A stretch of 64,000 nucleotides of DNA from Vesta saturnalis (GCA_036346205.1 JARFJB010001492.1:496001-560000), one strand, 5' to 3'; shown: positions 45,563 to 57,224, counted from the stretch's first letter. Notes: a model not told the origin generated them from the sequence alone. Made by a program: numbers and translations.

Positions 45563-46389
45563 TTGTATAGTGTGTATGTATCTATGTACAGGGTGGCCAA
45601 CTAAGAATGTGAGGTACTGTATCTGGGAAACTATCCATCGTAGAGTCTTGCGCAAAAAAAAAGTTAGTACTAAAACGGCCAATACAAAAACCTGGAGAAT
45701 ATTTTCAAGTTTCTGAAATGGCCGCTAGGGGGCGTAACTGCAATCTTGAATCGTCGCTAGAGGGCTTTGTTCGACATTCCACGGTTAATTTTCGCAAAAA
45801 AATTAAATGCATTGGTATGACTTTTTTTCATGAACAAGCAGCTAAATGATGTCTAAACGAGCTTGCGAAGACTGCATCTCGATATCTTGTTCCTAACCTA
45901 AAATATCGGCCAAAGAAAACTATATACGAAAATCCCTTAAATTTTTATTTTTTTTTAACTATATTTTTCTGGAATTGTTTCTATTATGTAAGTTGTGGCC
46001 CTAAAAAGGACTGATTTAAAGGAGGAAGGTTTTTAATACCCCCGTAAATGCTCGAAATGCTGACCATCACTCTGTGCATTGCTGAGGCCTCTTATAGGTA
46101 GACAAAAGTGCAGTTTCAATTTCGGCTCTGAAAAGGTTACTTAGAAATTGCGATTTTAAATGTTTGTAAATTTATTCACCAGAATAAAATCACCCGTTTT
46201 GAAATTACTACGGGCAAGTAAGCAATGCTAAAAGTTATACGAAAGGCCTATTTTTTTTGTTTAAATGCATAATCACTATGTATATATACGAAAAATACAA
46301 TTAATAGAAGCAGGCAATGGAAACAGATACCTAAACAAAACATACATAATCCTCAAATTGTCAATAGTTGTTAATACTTTCGCGTTACT

Positions 46390-47529
46390 ATGAGCAATTT
46401 TTGTGCTTTCAAAATGCGTTTTACGAATAATGAAGCTGTTGATATGCTTGCGGTTTATTTTGAATGTCTTCAGAATGCCGCAGTAGCTGAAAGAGTTTAC
46501 GCGGCTCGATATCCAAATCGGCATCCTTGCGATGTAACAGTTTTTCCCCGATTAGTGGCGAGCTTATGAGCCAACGGTAGTTTCCACGGCAAAGAATTGG
46601 AAGAACACAAGAAAATATTAACCGTGTACTGGGCTATATTGAAGGAAATCCTCATGTTAGCACAAGAGCATTATCCACTGAGTTGGGCATATTACGGATA
46701 ACGGTTCATAATATTTTGAAGGACCATAGGTAAGTTCTAATGGCCATCAAAATATATAGGTATTGGTTTAAATTTTTTTTAATTACTTTAAGAATGCACC
46801 CATATCATGTCCTTTTGCATCAGGCCTTGAAAGAGGAAGATTTTGATCGAAGGTTAGACTATCGCCATTGGATGTTAGGCATGATACGCAAAAATAGAGA
46901 ATTTTTATTTCAAATTGTTTGGACCGATGAAGCCACCTTCAGTAGTGACGGGAAAGTCAAAATCGCACAATATGCACTATTGGTCTGCAGAAAATCCCCA
47001 CTGGTTGCGTGAAGTTCAGCGCCAAGGACGTTGGAGTTTAAATGTATGGTGTGGCATACTGGGAGGCAGAATTATTGGGCCATATTTTTTCGAGCAACCC
47101 CTAAATGGCAATGTATTTCTTGAATTTTTGGCCAATCAATTACCGTTGTTGTTGGAAGATGTGCCTCTGGAAACAAGGCAAAAATTGTTTTTGCAGTTGG
47201 ATGGTTGCCCAGCACATTTTGCTATTAATGTGCGAGATCATACTAATGCAGTATTTCAACAGCGGTGGATTGGAAGAGGAAGTCTGTTTCCATGGCCTTC
47301 GCGATCGCCAGACTTAACTTGCCTCGATTTTTATTTATGGGGGCGCTTTAAGGACATCATGTTTCGGACTCAACCTACTACAAGAGAAGATATGAAAAAC
47401 CGGATTCGTAACGCAATACGTAACATATCGAGAGCCGAAATTGAAGCTGTAGTTTTGTCTAGTCATGAGAGGCTTCAGCAATGCATAGAGCGTGATGGTC
47501 AGCATTACGACCATTTACGTGGGCATTAA
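46390..47529 (+). pseudogene. Mar-K transposase, DD41D type, with one intron
   Basis: ATG 46390 opens MSNFCAFKMRFTNNEAVDML and AERVYAARYPNRHP. A TGA near 46570 and a shift near 46592 break the N-terminal half. The frame then runs NINRVLGYIEGNPHVSTRALSTELGI and ITVHNILKDHR. A 63-bp intron (46730-46792, AG|GTAAGT...TTTAAG|A) must be removed to reach MHPYHVLLHQALKEEDFD. VWTDEATFSSDG holds the first Asp. A frameshift near 46960 precedes the long frame to 47529 (NMHYWSAENPHWLREVQ, NVWCGILGGRIIGPYFFEQ). Second Asp in LQLDGCPAHFAINVR, third in RSPDLTCLDFYLWG, with 41 residues between. Three lesions only. The enzyme would bind the long arms in the nucleus. Confidence 0.9.
46730..46792 (+). other. Spliceosomal intron in the Mar-K transposase gene
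   Basis: 63 bp, GTAAGT at the 5' end and TTACTTTAAG at the 3' end. Joining the exons gives KDHRMHPYHVLLHQ, the sequence order seen at the same point in Mar-A (KMYPYHIQLHQ). Length is typical of short insect introns. Confidence 0.75.
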
Positions 47530-48253
47530 AAACCTTCCTCCTTTAAATCGGTCCTTTTCAGGGCCACAACTTACATAATAGAAACAATTCCAGAAAAATA
47601 TAATCAAAAAAAAATAAAAATTTAAGGGATTTTCGTATAAAGTTTTATTTGGCCGATATTTTAGGTTAGGAACAAGATATCAAGATGCGGTTTTCGCGAG
47701 CTTGTTTAGGCATCATTTAGCTACTTGTTCATGAAAAAAAGTCATACCAATGCATTTAATTTTTTTGCGAAAATTAACCGTTTCTGTCGGAATGCCGAAC
47801 AAAGCCCTCTAGCGACGACATGTGAAACTAACAAAACTTCAATTATTTTAACATTTGTAGCCCAAGAAAAGCTCTTTTCAACGCGCCCAAGTTTGTTAAA
47901 ATCGGATTAGCCGTTTCGAAGATACGGGGGTGATTTAAGGAAACCTTTGAATACCCTCCACCACTTTATTTTTACAGATACGTCAAAAAGTGCAAGACAA
48001 AAAAAGTTCAGATTATCCTCGACTTCAAAGATCAGTTATTTTTTTGTTACGTTAATATAGCAGAATTCACAGAAACATCACTTGCTTATATTAAAGATTG
48101 CAGTTACGCCCCCTAGCGGCCATTTCAGAAACATGTGAATATTTTCCAGGTTTTTGTATTGGCCGTTTTAGTAATAACTTTTTTTTCCGCAAGCCTCTAC
48201 GATGTATAGTTTCCCAGATACAGTACCTCGCATTCTTAGTTGGCCACCCCGTA

Positions 48254-48800
48254 CATATATATTCCTACTATAAAACCCGCTTACTCATCATCAGTTTTAT
48301 TTTCGACTTAGTCCTATCCTTGTTTGATAGGACTCAAGGCTATAATATTATTGATTGTTTTTTTTTTTAGAAAATTTGGCACCTTCTTGAGCATAAAATG
48401 TCGTACATGGCACGTGAGTCAAACGTCTTTATACGCATTGTTACACTCGAGCAAGTTAAAGTCTTACACGAGTGTAATTGCTTATTTAACTCACTTACAA
48501 TATATATATTTCTTCCCATGATACGCGACTTTCTTCAAAGTTGTAAATCATTTAGAAACGAGTAAATATTTCACATTAATTTGGTATTTTTGAGTTTTTT
48601 GTTTATAAAAACTATATAATACTGTCAGAAGTTAGAGTAGCTACTTTTAAGTTTTTATCCAAAAAATTAAACAAGTTTAAAACAAATGCACTAAACATGC
48701 AACAAAAAGTGCATTTTTTGTAACATATTTACATGCCACATAAGTGGCTCAACAAATAAGAAAGCTTATTTCATTTAAAAAATAAGACAAAATATTCATA
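48254..48800. other. No recognised gene
   Basis: AT-rich DNA; an inverted pair near 48306-48342 (GACTTAGTCCTATC / GATAGGACTCAAGG) is the only structure noticed. Confidence 0.4.
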
Positions 48801-48802
48801 TA

Positions 48803-49735
48803 CAATACCTCAAGTGACCGATGAATTGCCGAAAATGTGTGCCAAAGTATATGAGTGTTAATTGCTTCAATATAAATTGGTCGAGACCAATTTTGAAGCA
48901 ATAAACACAATTAAGCACTTTGACAAAAATTTATGCAATTCGTCGGCCACGAATGGTATTTAAAACACTATTCAATGAACAAAATTGACGGGCAATTGAC
49001 AAGTCGTGAATTAATTAATTAGTTTTAATTTAGAACAAGTTGCAGGTTATATAGTGGTTTCGATGGTAGTCTGAGTCTGCATTACTTTGACGAACAAAAT
49101 AAACGTCAAAGTTTAAGTCAATTTTACGTTTTACCGGAAGGCAATTAAATTTCACAGAAAGAGAAAAAAATTGTCGGGAATATTCCGCTAGCGGAATTGT
49201 TGCACAATTGTGCTCTGATTGGTCCAAATATAAAAAATACTAAATTGTAATTGCTTGATAGTTGACATGGAGAGGGTGAGTTTCATAGTCATATGCAATA
49301 CATCAAGTGGCCGATAAATTGTCGAAAATTTTTGTCAAAGTGTATTAGTGTTTATTGCTTCGATATAAATTGCAATAAACACGATTAAGCACTTTGACAA
49401 AAAATTATGCAATTCGTCGGTCACGAGTGGTATTTAAAAGACCATAACGAACAAAATTGACGGTCAACTGAGAAGCCATGAATTAATTAATTAGTTTTAA
49501 TCCAGACAAGTTGCAGGTTATATAGTGGTTTCGATGGTAGTCGGCGTCCGCATTATTTTGACGAACAAAATAAACGTCAAAGTTTATTTTACCGGAAGGC
49601 AACTAAATTTCACAGGAAGAGAAAAAAAATGTCGGGAATATTCCGCTAGCGGAATTGTCGCACTATTGTTCCAAATATAAAAAATACTAAATTGTAATTG
49701 GTTGATAGCTGACATGGAGAGGGCGAGTTGAATAG
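48803..49735. repeat. Tandem duplication of a unit of about 465 bp
   Basis: Unit 1 about 48803-49270, unit 2 about 49287-49735. They share, in order, CAAGTG.CCGAT.AATTG, AAGCACTTTGACAAAAA, ATGCAATTCGTCGG, GAATTAATTAATTAGTTTTAA, GTTGCAGGTTATATAGTGG, TTTGACGAACAAAATAAACG, ATTCCGCTAGCGGAAT and TTGACATGGAGAGGG-like text. Each unit starts with an internal inverted repeat (TTGTCAAAGTG... opposite ...CACTTTGACAA). No coding capacity. Divergence between units (a few percent to more) shows the duplication is not recent. Confidence 0.8.
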
Positions 49736-50640
49736 TCTACTACAAAATTTGACAAAGTGACTTTTATTCCTTATTAATGTATACCGAAACCGTATTACCA
49801 AAATAAGTTTGCAACACTGAGTAGAAAAAATTGAAGGTGGTAAATCTGTTAGTACTACTAACGTGGCATGACATTAAATAAATTAGATTGTACTGTAATG
49901 TCATTTTGATAACCGGTATTAGTATTTTCTGTCATAAAATCGCAATCATCTTTTACACAAAAGGAGAAATAAGTGTAACGTTAAATGTGATTATTTACAT
50001 AAATTTTGCAATTTTGTGCAAAAACAGCAATTAAACCACACAGCTAAAGTAAGCGATTAAAAGTTGTCCATATCTCCCGGCGATTAAAAGTGACAGTAAA
50101 TAAAATTTGGGACAAACAAAAAAAAAATGTAATTATTAATGGTTACATTTACATGTAAAGTATTACAGATAACGAAATGATGTAAACGATTAAACTCGTT
50201 GGATCTCTAAGTGAAAGTGTTTGAAACTGAAACTAAAGGTCTAGAAATATTAATTTCTTCACTTCACGTTGTAAAACATTTTCAGTAAGAAAAATTTTTT
50301 TATTAAGGGAGTTTTCAACATCAGAACTACGGTGTCTTTTTTCACGTTTTACACTTACTCCAAATTCAACCGAAAGGGATGTGCCAGTGTAGTCGCGTGT
50401 TTTCAGAATTGTAGCAATTGTTTGTGATAATGTCTCTAATATATACACGTATGTAAAAATATTATCGCAGGTCTGACTTATAATAAGTAAAACAGAGACA
50501 GTACAATCAGTTCACGTGATAAGTGAGATACAATACACAACAAACTAAAAGCGCTGATGCCATACATGCGTCTTTTGAGTGGGCTAGTATCAATGACACA
50601 TTTAATTAGGTACTACCGTCAACGAGAATTGGAAACCAGT
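49736..50640. other. No recognised gene
   Basis: AT-rich. May include the degraded left end of the transposon whose gene follows, but I cannot find its terminal repeats. Confidence 0.4.
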
Positions 50641-50666
50641 GTTTTTGCAAGTCCCACACAATACTC

Positions 50667-51670
50667 ATGTATTCCACTGAAGAAAAATACAGATTATTAA
50701 GTGATTATTCAGGAAGCACTGCACAAGAAATAATGGACAGGTTTGCTTGTTCCTTTGAAAACAGGCCAATTCCATCAGAAAGTACGATTATGCGTACTGT
50801 TTGTAAATTTGAAAGATGTGGATGTTTAAATAATTGTAGAAAATGCAGTAGCATTGATGGTAATGATGGTGAGCATACTGATCGTAGCTTAAACGAAGAG
50901 CGCGAACTCCAAGAAATCGCAGTGTGTAGTTTAGCAGAAACTAATTTCCTGTACAATAGTACAAAAATTGCTGAAGAAATGAATATTGAACAAACAGTTC
51001 GCAATATCTTGAAAAGGAATAAATACCGTTGCTATAAGTTGCAAACTACTCAAGAAATTTTTCCAGAAGACCATCAAAAAAGTATGGAATTTTGTGAAGA
51101 TATGATGAATTGGGCTAATGAAAAAATTTACAAGGCCATCACAATCCGTCTGCCGCTGTTGGTTACTCTCTGGAAAACAAACAGAGTAGTATTCCTTACC
51201 GGACCCAAAAAGTTAATGTGTGGGCAGGAATTTTAGGCAATTCCATAATTTGTCGAATTTTTTATCAACGGAAACTTGAATGCGGACAAATATTTAGAAC
51301 TGGTGAGAAACCAGGTAGTTCCAGCCTCAATATAAATTTTGATGCTCATACTGCAATAAGAGTTCAACAGTTTTTGGAAACTACGTTCCCTAACCGTATT
51401 ATTAGTGGAAAAGGTACTATTAAATATTCTCCTCGCTCACCTGATATCGCGCCGAACGACTTTTTTGTTTGAGGATACGTATCCCAGCAAAGTTATGGGC
51501 ACAGGCATGAATGTGCTAACAATTTGGACGAACTTCGTGTCAAAATTACAGACTCTTTAAACAGCATCACCCAAGAAGTGTTAGAAAACACCCAAACTGA
51601 ATTTTATCACAGATTGGGTTACTGCCTTGCGCAAGGTGGAGATCTTTTGGAAAATCCTATAGAGTTTTGA
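50667..51670 (+). pseudogene. Mar-L: mariner-type transposase remnant
   Basis: ATG 50667 opens MYSTEEKYRLLSDYSGSTAQ, with SESTIMRTVCKFERCGCLNN as the DNA-binding part and a second HTH ending VRNILKRNKYRCYKLQ. After ENEKIYKAI-like residues the first Asp region is damaged. VWAGILGNSIICRIFYQ (51213-51270) aligns with the NVWCGILG block. FDAHTAIRVQQFLETTFPNR carries the second Asp but lacks the usual GAP after it. SPRSPDIAPNDFFV, a stop, then GYVSQQSYGHRHE carries the third. LENPIEF ends at the TGA at 51668-51670. Allowing for the lost GAP, spacing would be 41. Ends not found. Confidence 0.75.
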
Positions 51671-51674
51671 AAAA

Positions 51675-52740
51675 AGTGTATCCTGTTCATTTTTTAAAAA
51701 TAGTTGGTTTTTCAATAAGAATTATAATGCTAAAGTTAAACCTTAAACTTAAGTTATACCATCAATGTAAATGTTAATGTTCTTGTTTGTAACTCTCGTA
51801 AGTTTCTCCTTGGTTCTTCTTACGAGTAGTAATCGAAGCATGTCATAAATCCGCAATTACAGTAATCTTCGATGTTTGAGGTATTATCATTTAATGTTTA
51901 AATGTAAAGTATTTACTTAATAGTTTCAAAGAACACGCGACTTTTCAAGATCATCTTAATTGCTTTGGTTTCGTTAGAAATGTTGAAGCTAGATTGAAGG
52001 AGACTTAAGTAGTTGATATTTTGTGCCTACATGCAAATATGTACAAGTGGCAACATCGGTAAAGTTATGTCTCAGACTCATGCTTATTGGGTTTCTTTCT
52101 AGCTTATTATAAGACAGACCCGTAATAATATTTTTCCATACCTGTATATATTTTTTCTATATGGTACGTTATGTATCTACACATTTACCTTGAACCAATG
52201 ATATATCAGTTTGGGTATCAGAAGCTTTCACATTAACAAAAATAATAATAATAAGGAATTCCTATATTAATTATTTCCCACTACATGAACTAGCTGCTTC
52301 CGATTTAAGTGCAACCTAGACTATGTAATACATTAAAACCATACAATTACTCATTTTCATCTAGTTTATGATTAATATCATTTATACCGCCTTCAAGATA
52401 GAATACTGTGACCAAAGCATAAAAACAAGAATATTTTCATACTTTTGTAAAAGTATGACCATATGCATGTGGAATTTTTTGGAAACATCCAACAATCCAA
52501 CAACATTGATATCAAAAGCATTGTTTCCTATACTGAAGAAAAGTAACACCTAACAACATTATGGCAAGAGCTCATTCAGAAGATCAAACTTGCATGGAGT
52601 TGTACAATACTACTACGAGAAGTGTAAATGGTTCCTAACCCTTAAAATACCTTTTAAGAGACTATCACCAACATTATAAAATTCAAAGAAAAAGACAGCA
52701 GCTAGGTTGCTACAACTGGAGAAGTAATTACAACGACATC
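51675..52740. other. No recognised gene
   Basis: AT-rich DNA with short simple repeats; nothing coding is supported. Confidence 0.4.
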
Positions 52741-52742
52741 CT

Positions 52743-52915
52743 CAATTAAATAATTCATAGAAGAATACTTGAATTCTGTATTATAAGTGTTTTGTAACTG
52801 TGGTTTCCTATTAGTGGAGTTGATCGGCCTATTTCCACACTTTATGCTTTTTGAGCGCGACGTTTCGGAAGCGGACTCTGCTTCCGTCATCAGGCTTAGT
52901 CCTGAGAATACTTGA
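52743..52915 (-). repeat. Dispersed repeat with a hammerhead-like hairpin
   Basis: Positions 52770-52850 resemble 56140-56220 (TCTGTATT.TAAGTG, GTAACTGTGGTTTC, CACACTTT/CAGTGTGG). Next to it, on the minus strand, is CTGATGA (52893-52887), then the 7-bp stem CGGAAGC / GCTTCCG with a 7-base loop (52886-52866), then AAACGTCGCG. CTGATGA, stem, GAAAC is the core order of hammerhead ribozymes, which are reported in Penelope-like elements. Stem I is not convincing, so it may be only a structural relic. Confidence 0.4.
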
Positions 52916-55385
52916 AGTTAAGACACATGCAGGAAGTGGAACACGCATAACTTGGAAAAATATTACGTACGTCATTAAGCTGTAATAATAGAAACAAGCA
53001 CCACAACAAAACTAAGAGTAGTTTTTGACAAACCCTCTAAAACTGGCACTACGTCAACACAAAAAAAAACAAGCGGACTTAATTACACGAGGTATGAATC
53101 CATACCTCGTTAAATTAAAGGATTCGGTATTATGGTGGCATGGTAGAACTTGACTAAAGAAGAAAGGAGAATGGCCTATAAAGATAGAGAGTACAGAAAC
53201 TACCAGTGAAGCTAAATTGTGTCACCAAGCAAGCATTCATTACGACTACATTTTCAACAGATTTTCGTCAGTAACGAGACTTACTCGAGTACTAACTTAT
53301 GTGAAGCGTTTTACTAAGATTATACACCAACAATGTGCTCATGGATGCCTCAGCGTCGAAGAAATGCACCAAAGACTTTTACACATCATTAGAACTATTC
53401 AACAGTGTTGTGATAAAGACATAAAAAGGAGACACTTTTTATATTCGGGACAACTTATATTAGAAATTAAATTATTAACTCTGTCATAATTGACAAATAC
53501 ATAGAAAACGTAAAAAATGCTGTATTTACCATAATACCGGAAGAAATAGTTCGTAAGGATCGTAGCAATCTCCCGCACTAATTTTTAAAAGTCTTAAGTT
53601 TGAAAATCCCGAAAGTATGCAGGAGGCCTTCTGTTCCGTTCTGGACGACGACCTTCTTGAGGCGGATCAGTCGGAATAACTTGTGCATCTCTCAACTGAT
53701 CATAAGGAGGTGCAGTAACTTCTGGTTGCATTAACTGATCTTCCGGAAGTTCTTGTTCTTGGGATTGGTCGGGAACACGTGGAATGTTGAATATCACAGT
53801 TGGCTAAAAAGACGTCTCAGATGCTTTATTGTCTTTTTCTTCTATGGGCATAGGTACCATAGTCGCATGTACCTGGTTTATGTACCTCTTTAAGATACCA
53901 CCAGAATCTAGTTTCGCAAGGTAATGTATTGAACCAAGACATCGCGTAATAATACCAAACTTCCATATTACCGTATTGTTTTGAAACAATTTTGCCTGAA
54001 TCCTCTGTCGCGCATTCTTTTGTGGTTGACCTTTTTTTGCAGGTTTTGGAAAAATTACATCTAATTGTATTTTTAATTTTGATAGACCTGTGCAGGTGAT
54101 AAGTTACATCCAAGAGGAGTGGCTCTGTACGAGAGTACCGCCTTCGTTAGCTTTCATCCATTTTGTTCAATGTTTGAACAAAACGTTCTACTAATCCATT
54201 GGTGGCAGGATGCCCTGGAGCTATGAATTTTTGTGTTACTCCATTTCGGTGAAAATATGTTTTGAACTCGTTACTGGTAAAAACTGTAGCATTATCTGAG
54301 ACTAGTGTACTTCGAAATTCGGTTGAAGAGAAAATATCATCTAACATTTTTATTATAGAACTGGACGTTGGAACGTCTCTAGAAATACGTATTTCTACAG
54401 ATTTAGATTTGACATCCTCGCAAATTAGAAAATGATGATTTTCGAACGTTTCAGCATAATCGATATGAATACGCTCCCACTTAGCGGACGCTTCAGCCCA
54501 TGGATGGACAGTGACTTTGGCAGGAATTTTCTAAAGTTTTGTACATATTTAACAGCTTCGTACTAGATGCTCTTATCACGATTGAAACCTTCCCAATAGA
54601 TGTAGGGCCTGGCTAACTGTTTTATACGGGTGGTACCAATGTGTGTAGCATGTAATTCATTTAAAACGGTCGATCTAAGTTTCACAGGAATGACATCACG
54701 ATCTTTTCGAAATAGTAAATCATTGTCTGTTGTAAATGAAGAGTCTTCGGAATTTGAACGCAGTCTATTCTTCATTTCTGGTAGTTCAGGATCTTCGGAG
54801 GTTTCTTTTATAACTATCTTTGCAGTCATTAAATCACTTGAAATTGTTGCGATGGATTCTGAGTAAAGCTGATGAGTTTCTTCATTAATACTCGAATCAA
54901 AAGTGTTTGAAATGTGAGCGACAGGAGCGAGTGATAAACAGTCAACATTCTCGTTATCATTGCTTTCTTGCACTGAACTGTGAACTCGGAATCTGCTAGA
55001 AATTAGGCATAACAATATAATCGTGGTTAAGTCATTTGCGGCAATGGTCGATTATCACTAAAAATTCTTGAAAGTGTTTGATTATCAGTGACTAAAATGA
55101 AATTTCCACCATACAAGCATTTACATAATCGAGCCAAAGCTTCTCTATCCAATCGGTTACAACTTATTTCAGAAATAGTCAGTGATCTTGAGATGTAAGC
55201 AACAGGACGTTCATGTCCATTCATGACATGCTAAGAACACCGGAGATTCCAACTGGGCTAGTATCTCTTGTTAGAATACTTGGCAGAGTTTGATCAAAAG
55301 TTACTAAAATGCGGATGCTACATATTTCTGATTTTAATTTAAGAAAAGCAGATTCACAACTTGATGTTCAATAGAAACCGGTCTA

Positions 55386-55987
55386 GGACAACTGGCCGCC
55401 GCCAACTGGCCGCGGTTAACTGACCGCGAGACAAGTGGCCGACAGGACAACTGGCCACCGAACCAACTGGCCGCCGACTGCTTCTAAAAAACCTAATCTT
55501 ACCTACTTTATAGTTTAAAGTTTTAAAGGATACTTACAACTACATACTGCACATGTGAGATAATAATATACAGAAATTTGTGAAAATTTAACAAAGAACG
55601 GAATTTGCCCCTTTAGAAATTAGTCAACGACAATAAACATGCCATTAACATTCTAGAATAATGGCATACCGATCCCACAAACTACTTATTTGTGAAGATT
55701 TTCAAGTAACTTCCTATAATCGAATATTGTAGATTTATCCACTTTGTATTTTATTAGAGTTATTACTTCACTATCAGTTTGTTTCTTTTCAATAAATGAA
55801 ATTAGCCATTTATTTATTTGAGGTCAAGTTGTACCTACTTACAGCGACGCGAAGGCCACTTGTCCCGGCGGTTACTTGTCTCGGCGGCCAGTTCTCCCAG
55901 CGGCCAGTTGTCCCAGCAGCCAGTTGTTCCGGCGGCCAGTTGGCCGCGGCCATTCGGCAGCGGCCAGTAGGCGGCGGCCACTTGTCC
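55386..55987. mobile_element. GGCC-rich foldback element, unclassified
   Basis: The ends are inverted: left GGACAACTGGCCGCCGCC (55386 on) and right, complemented, GGACAAGTGGCCGCCGCC (from 55987), with two mismatches in about 28 bases. Each arm is a run of degenerate 16-17-bp units of the kind GGACAACTGGCCGC.G: left arm 55386-about 55481, right arm about 55845-55987. The centre (about 360 bp) is AT-rich and non-coding. It interrupts the Gypsy remnant between the connection and RNase H parts, so it is younger than that element. No clear target duplication (only a possible CGG). It does not fit a family I can name. Confidence 0.75.
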
Positions 55988-56139
55988 CCTTCCGAATATA
56001 AACGTTGATTTTTACAAAATAACCTTCGAAGAGGGTATGATGTTGCAAAATCAGGAATAAACCTGGAGTAGTATGTCATCATACCTAGAAAACGTCTAAT
56101 ATCATCGGTATTTTCTGGATGAGGAATGTCATTCACTTC

Positions 56140-56225
56140 TGTATTGTAAGTGTTTTTGTAACTGTGGTTTCACATGTTAATTGGGTTAGTCACATCTTTC
56201 AGTGTGGCATGCATTTAATTTGTGG
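56140..56225. repeat. Dispersed repeat copy inside the Gypsy remnant
   Basis: Resembles 52770-52850 in the same orientation: TTCTGTATT.TAAGTGTTTTTGTAAC-like start, GTGGTTTC, and a CA.TGTGG block. It lies where the protease and reverse transcriptase palm of Gypsy are missing, so it may be part of the event that caused the loss. Confidence 0.45.
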
Positions 56226-56722
56226 TTAGTTTTTCGACCGCTAACACACAAATTTTCGAGACCTAGGGCCCCATAATCCAGGTTTGTGTTTCTTGGGTTT
56301 GAATTATGACGGGAACTAGAAGGAGCAGACTGATTTGAAAAGTTACGTGTTCTATCCCAAAGACGATGATTCGATTGTGTGAGGACACCTTATTTGTCAG
56401 TTCATACTGAGAAGTGGCTACTGAACTTGATTGATTAATCAGTTCTTTACTTTGCAGTCTAGAAGCTTCAAGTGCAATTGCTTTATAAACAATTTCTTCA
56501 AATTTAATGGCGTCGTACTGTACCAGTTTTTCCCTAATCCAATTATCTCTTACACCACTTATGAATTGGGTTGCAATTTAAACATTTTCGTTGCAGGAAT
56601 ATTTACGGATGAAACTACATTCAACTAATTTATTATAAGGTTTGTTATGAACGAATAAGTTAAAAGGTAAACATGTAATTATAAATTATTATTAATTTTA
56701 TAAATACATAAATAAAAAGTTT

Positions 56723-56795
56723 ACCTCGAGTAGGATTTGAACCTACGACCTGTACTTTGCTAGAGTAGCGCGCTAACCAACTGCGCTATCGAGAT
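56723..56795 (-). tRNA. tRNA-like module (minus strand)
   Basis: On the minus strand ATCTCGA and TCGAGGT pair as a 7-bp acceptor (one G-T). The D arm GCGC...GCGC, anticodon loop CTAGCAA and T arm GTAGG-TTCAAAT-CCTAC follow. The anticodon stem has one C-C mismatch. A box TAGCGCAGTTGG and B box GGTTCAAATCC are perfect or nearly so. Loop anticodon AGC would mean alanine, but the third acceptor pair is C-G, not the G-U identity pair of tRNA-Ala. Confidence 0.55.
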
Positions 56796-56868
56796 TCAAG
56801 CCCCAATATTTAGAATTTACATCAGTTCTACACGCATAAAGACAAGGTTTGCATCGATTGGGGCTTGA

Positions 56869-56939
56869 ATCTCGATAACGCAGTTGGTTAGCGCGGTACT
56901 CTAGCAAAGTACAGGTCGTAGGTTCAAATCCTACGAGGT
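56869..56939 (+). tRNA. tRNA-like module, damaged acceptor
   Basis: Same module as at 57225 but missing TC in the 3' acceptor strand (CCTACGAGGT) and with one mismatch in the D stem (ACGC opposite GCGC). Anticodon loop CTAGCAA. Likely unable to form a full acceptor stem. Confidence 0.5.
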
Positions 56940-57224
56940 AAACTTTTTAACGACACCATCCATATGGCTGTTATATTCGCGTATAATTTATGGAGAGTCA
57001 ATTTCAATCCACTTCTGTTTTTTGTCATACCGAGTATGACTGGTTGAGTTGATACATTTAAACATTACCGAAATACAATACATGATGTACAAAATTGTGA
57101 ATCCTTGCGATATTGCAGGCTCACATTCCATTAATATAAGTAATTTGATTGTAATCTCATTATATTTAGAATTTACATCAGTTCTACATACATAAAGACA
57201 AAATTTACATCGATTGGGGCTTGA

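Larger units (their letters stand above)
45589..48251 (+). mobile_element. Mar-K: mariner-type element with long unequal arms
   Basis: TA|CAGGGTGGCCAACTAAGAAT at the left mirrors ATTCTTAGTTGGCCACCCCG|TA at the right (45587-45588 and 48252-48253). Left arm 45589-46040 (about 450 bases), right arm 47528-48251 (about 725). The arms match closely but the right contains about 270 bases (47818-48090) with no partner in the left, inside the block that ends ATTGCAGTTACGCCCCCTAG. The transposase gene between the arms is the most complete of its class here. Confidence 0.9.

Noticed and set aside
55386..55987. GGCC unit arrays considered as a CRISPR-like array
   Set aside because: Units are contiguous and degenerate without unique spacers, arranged as opposed arms, and the genome is eukaryotic.
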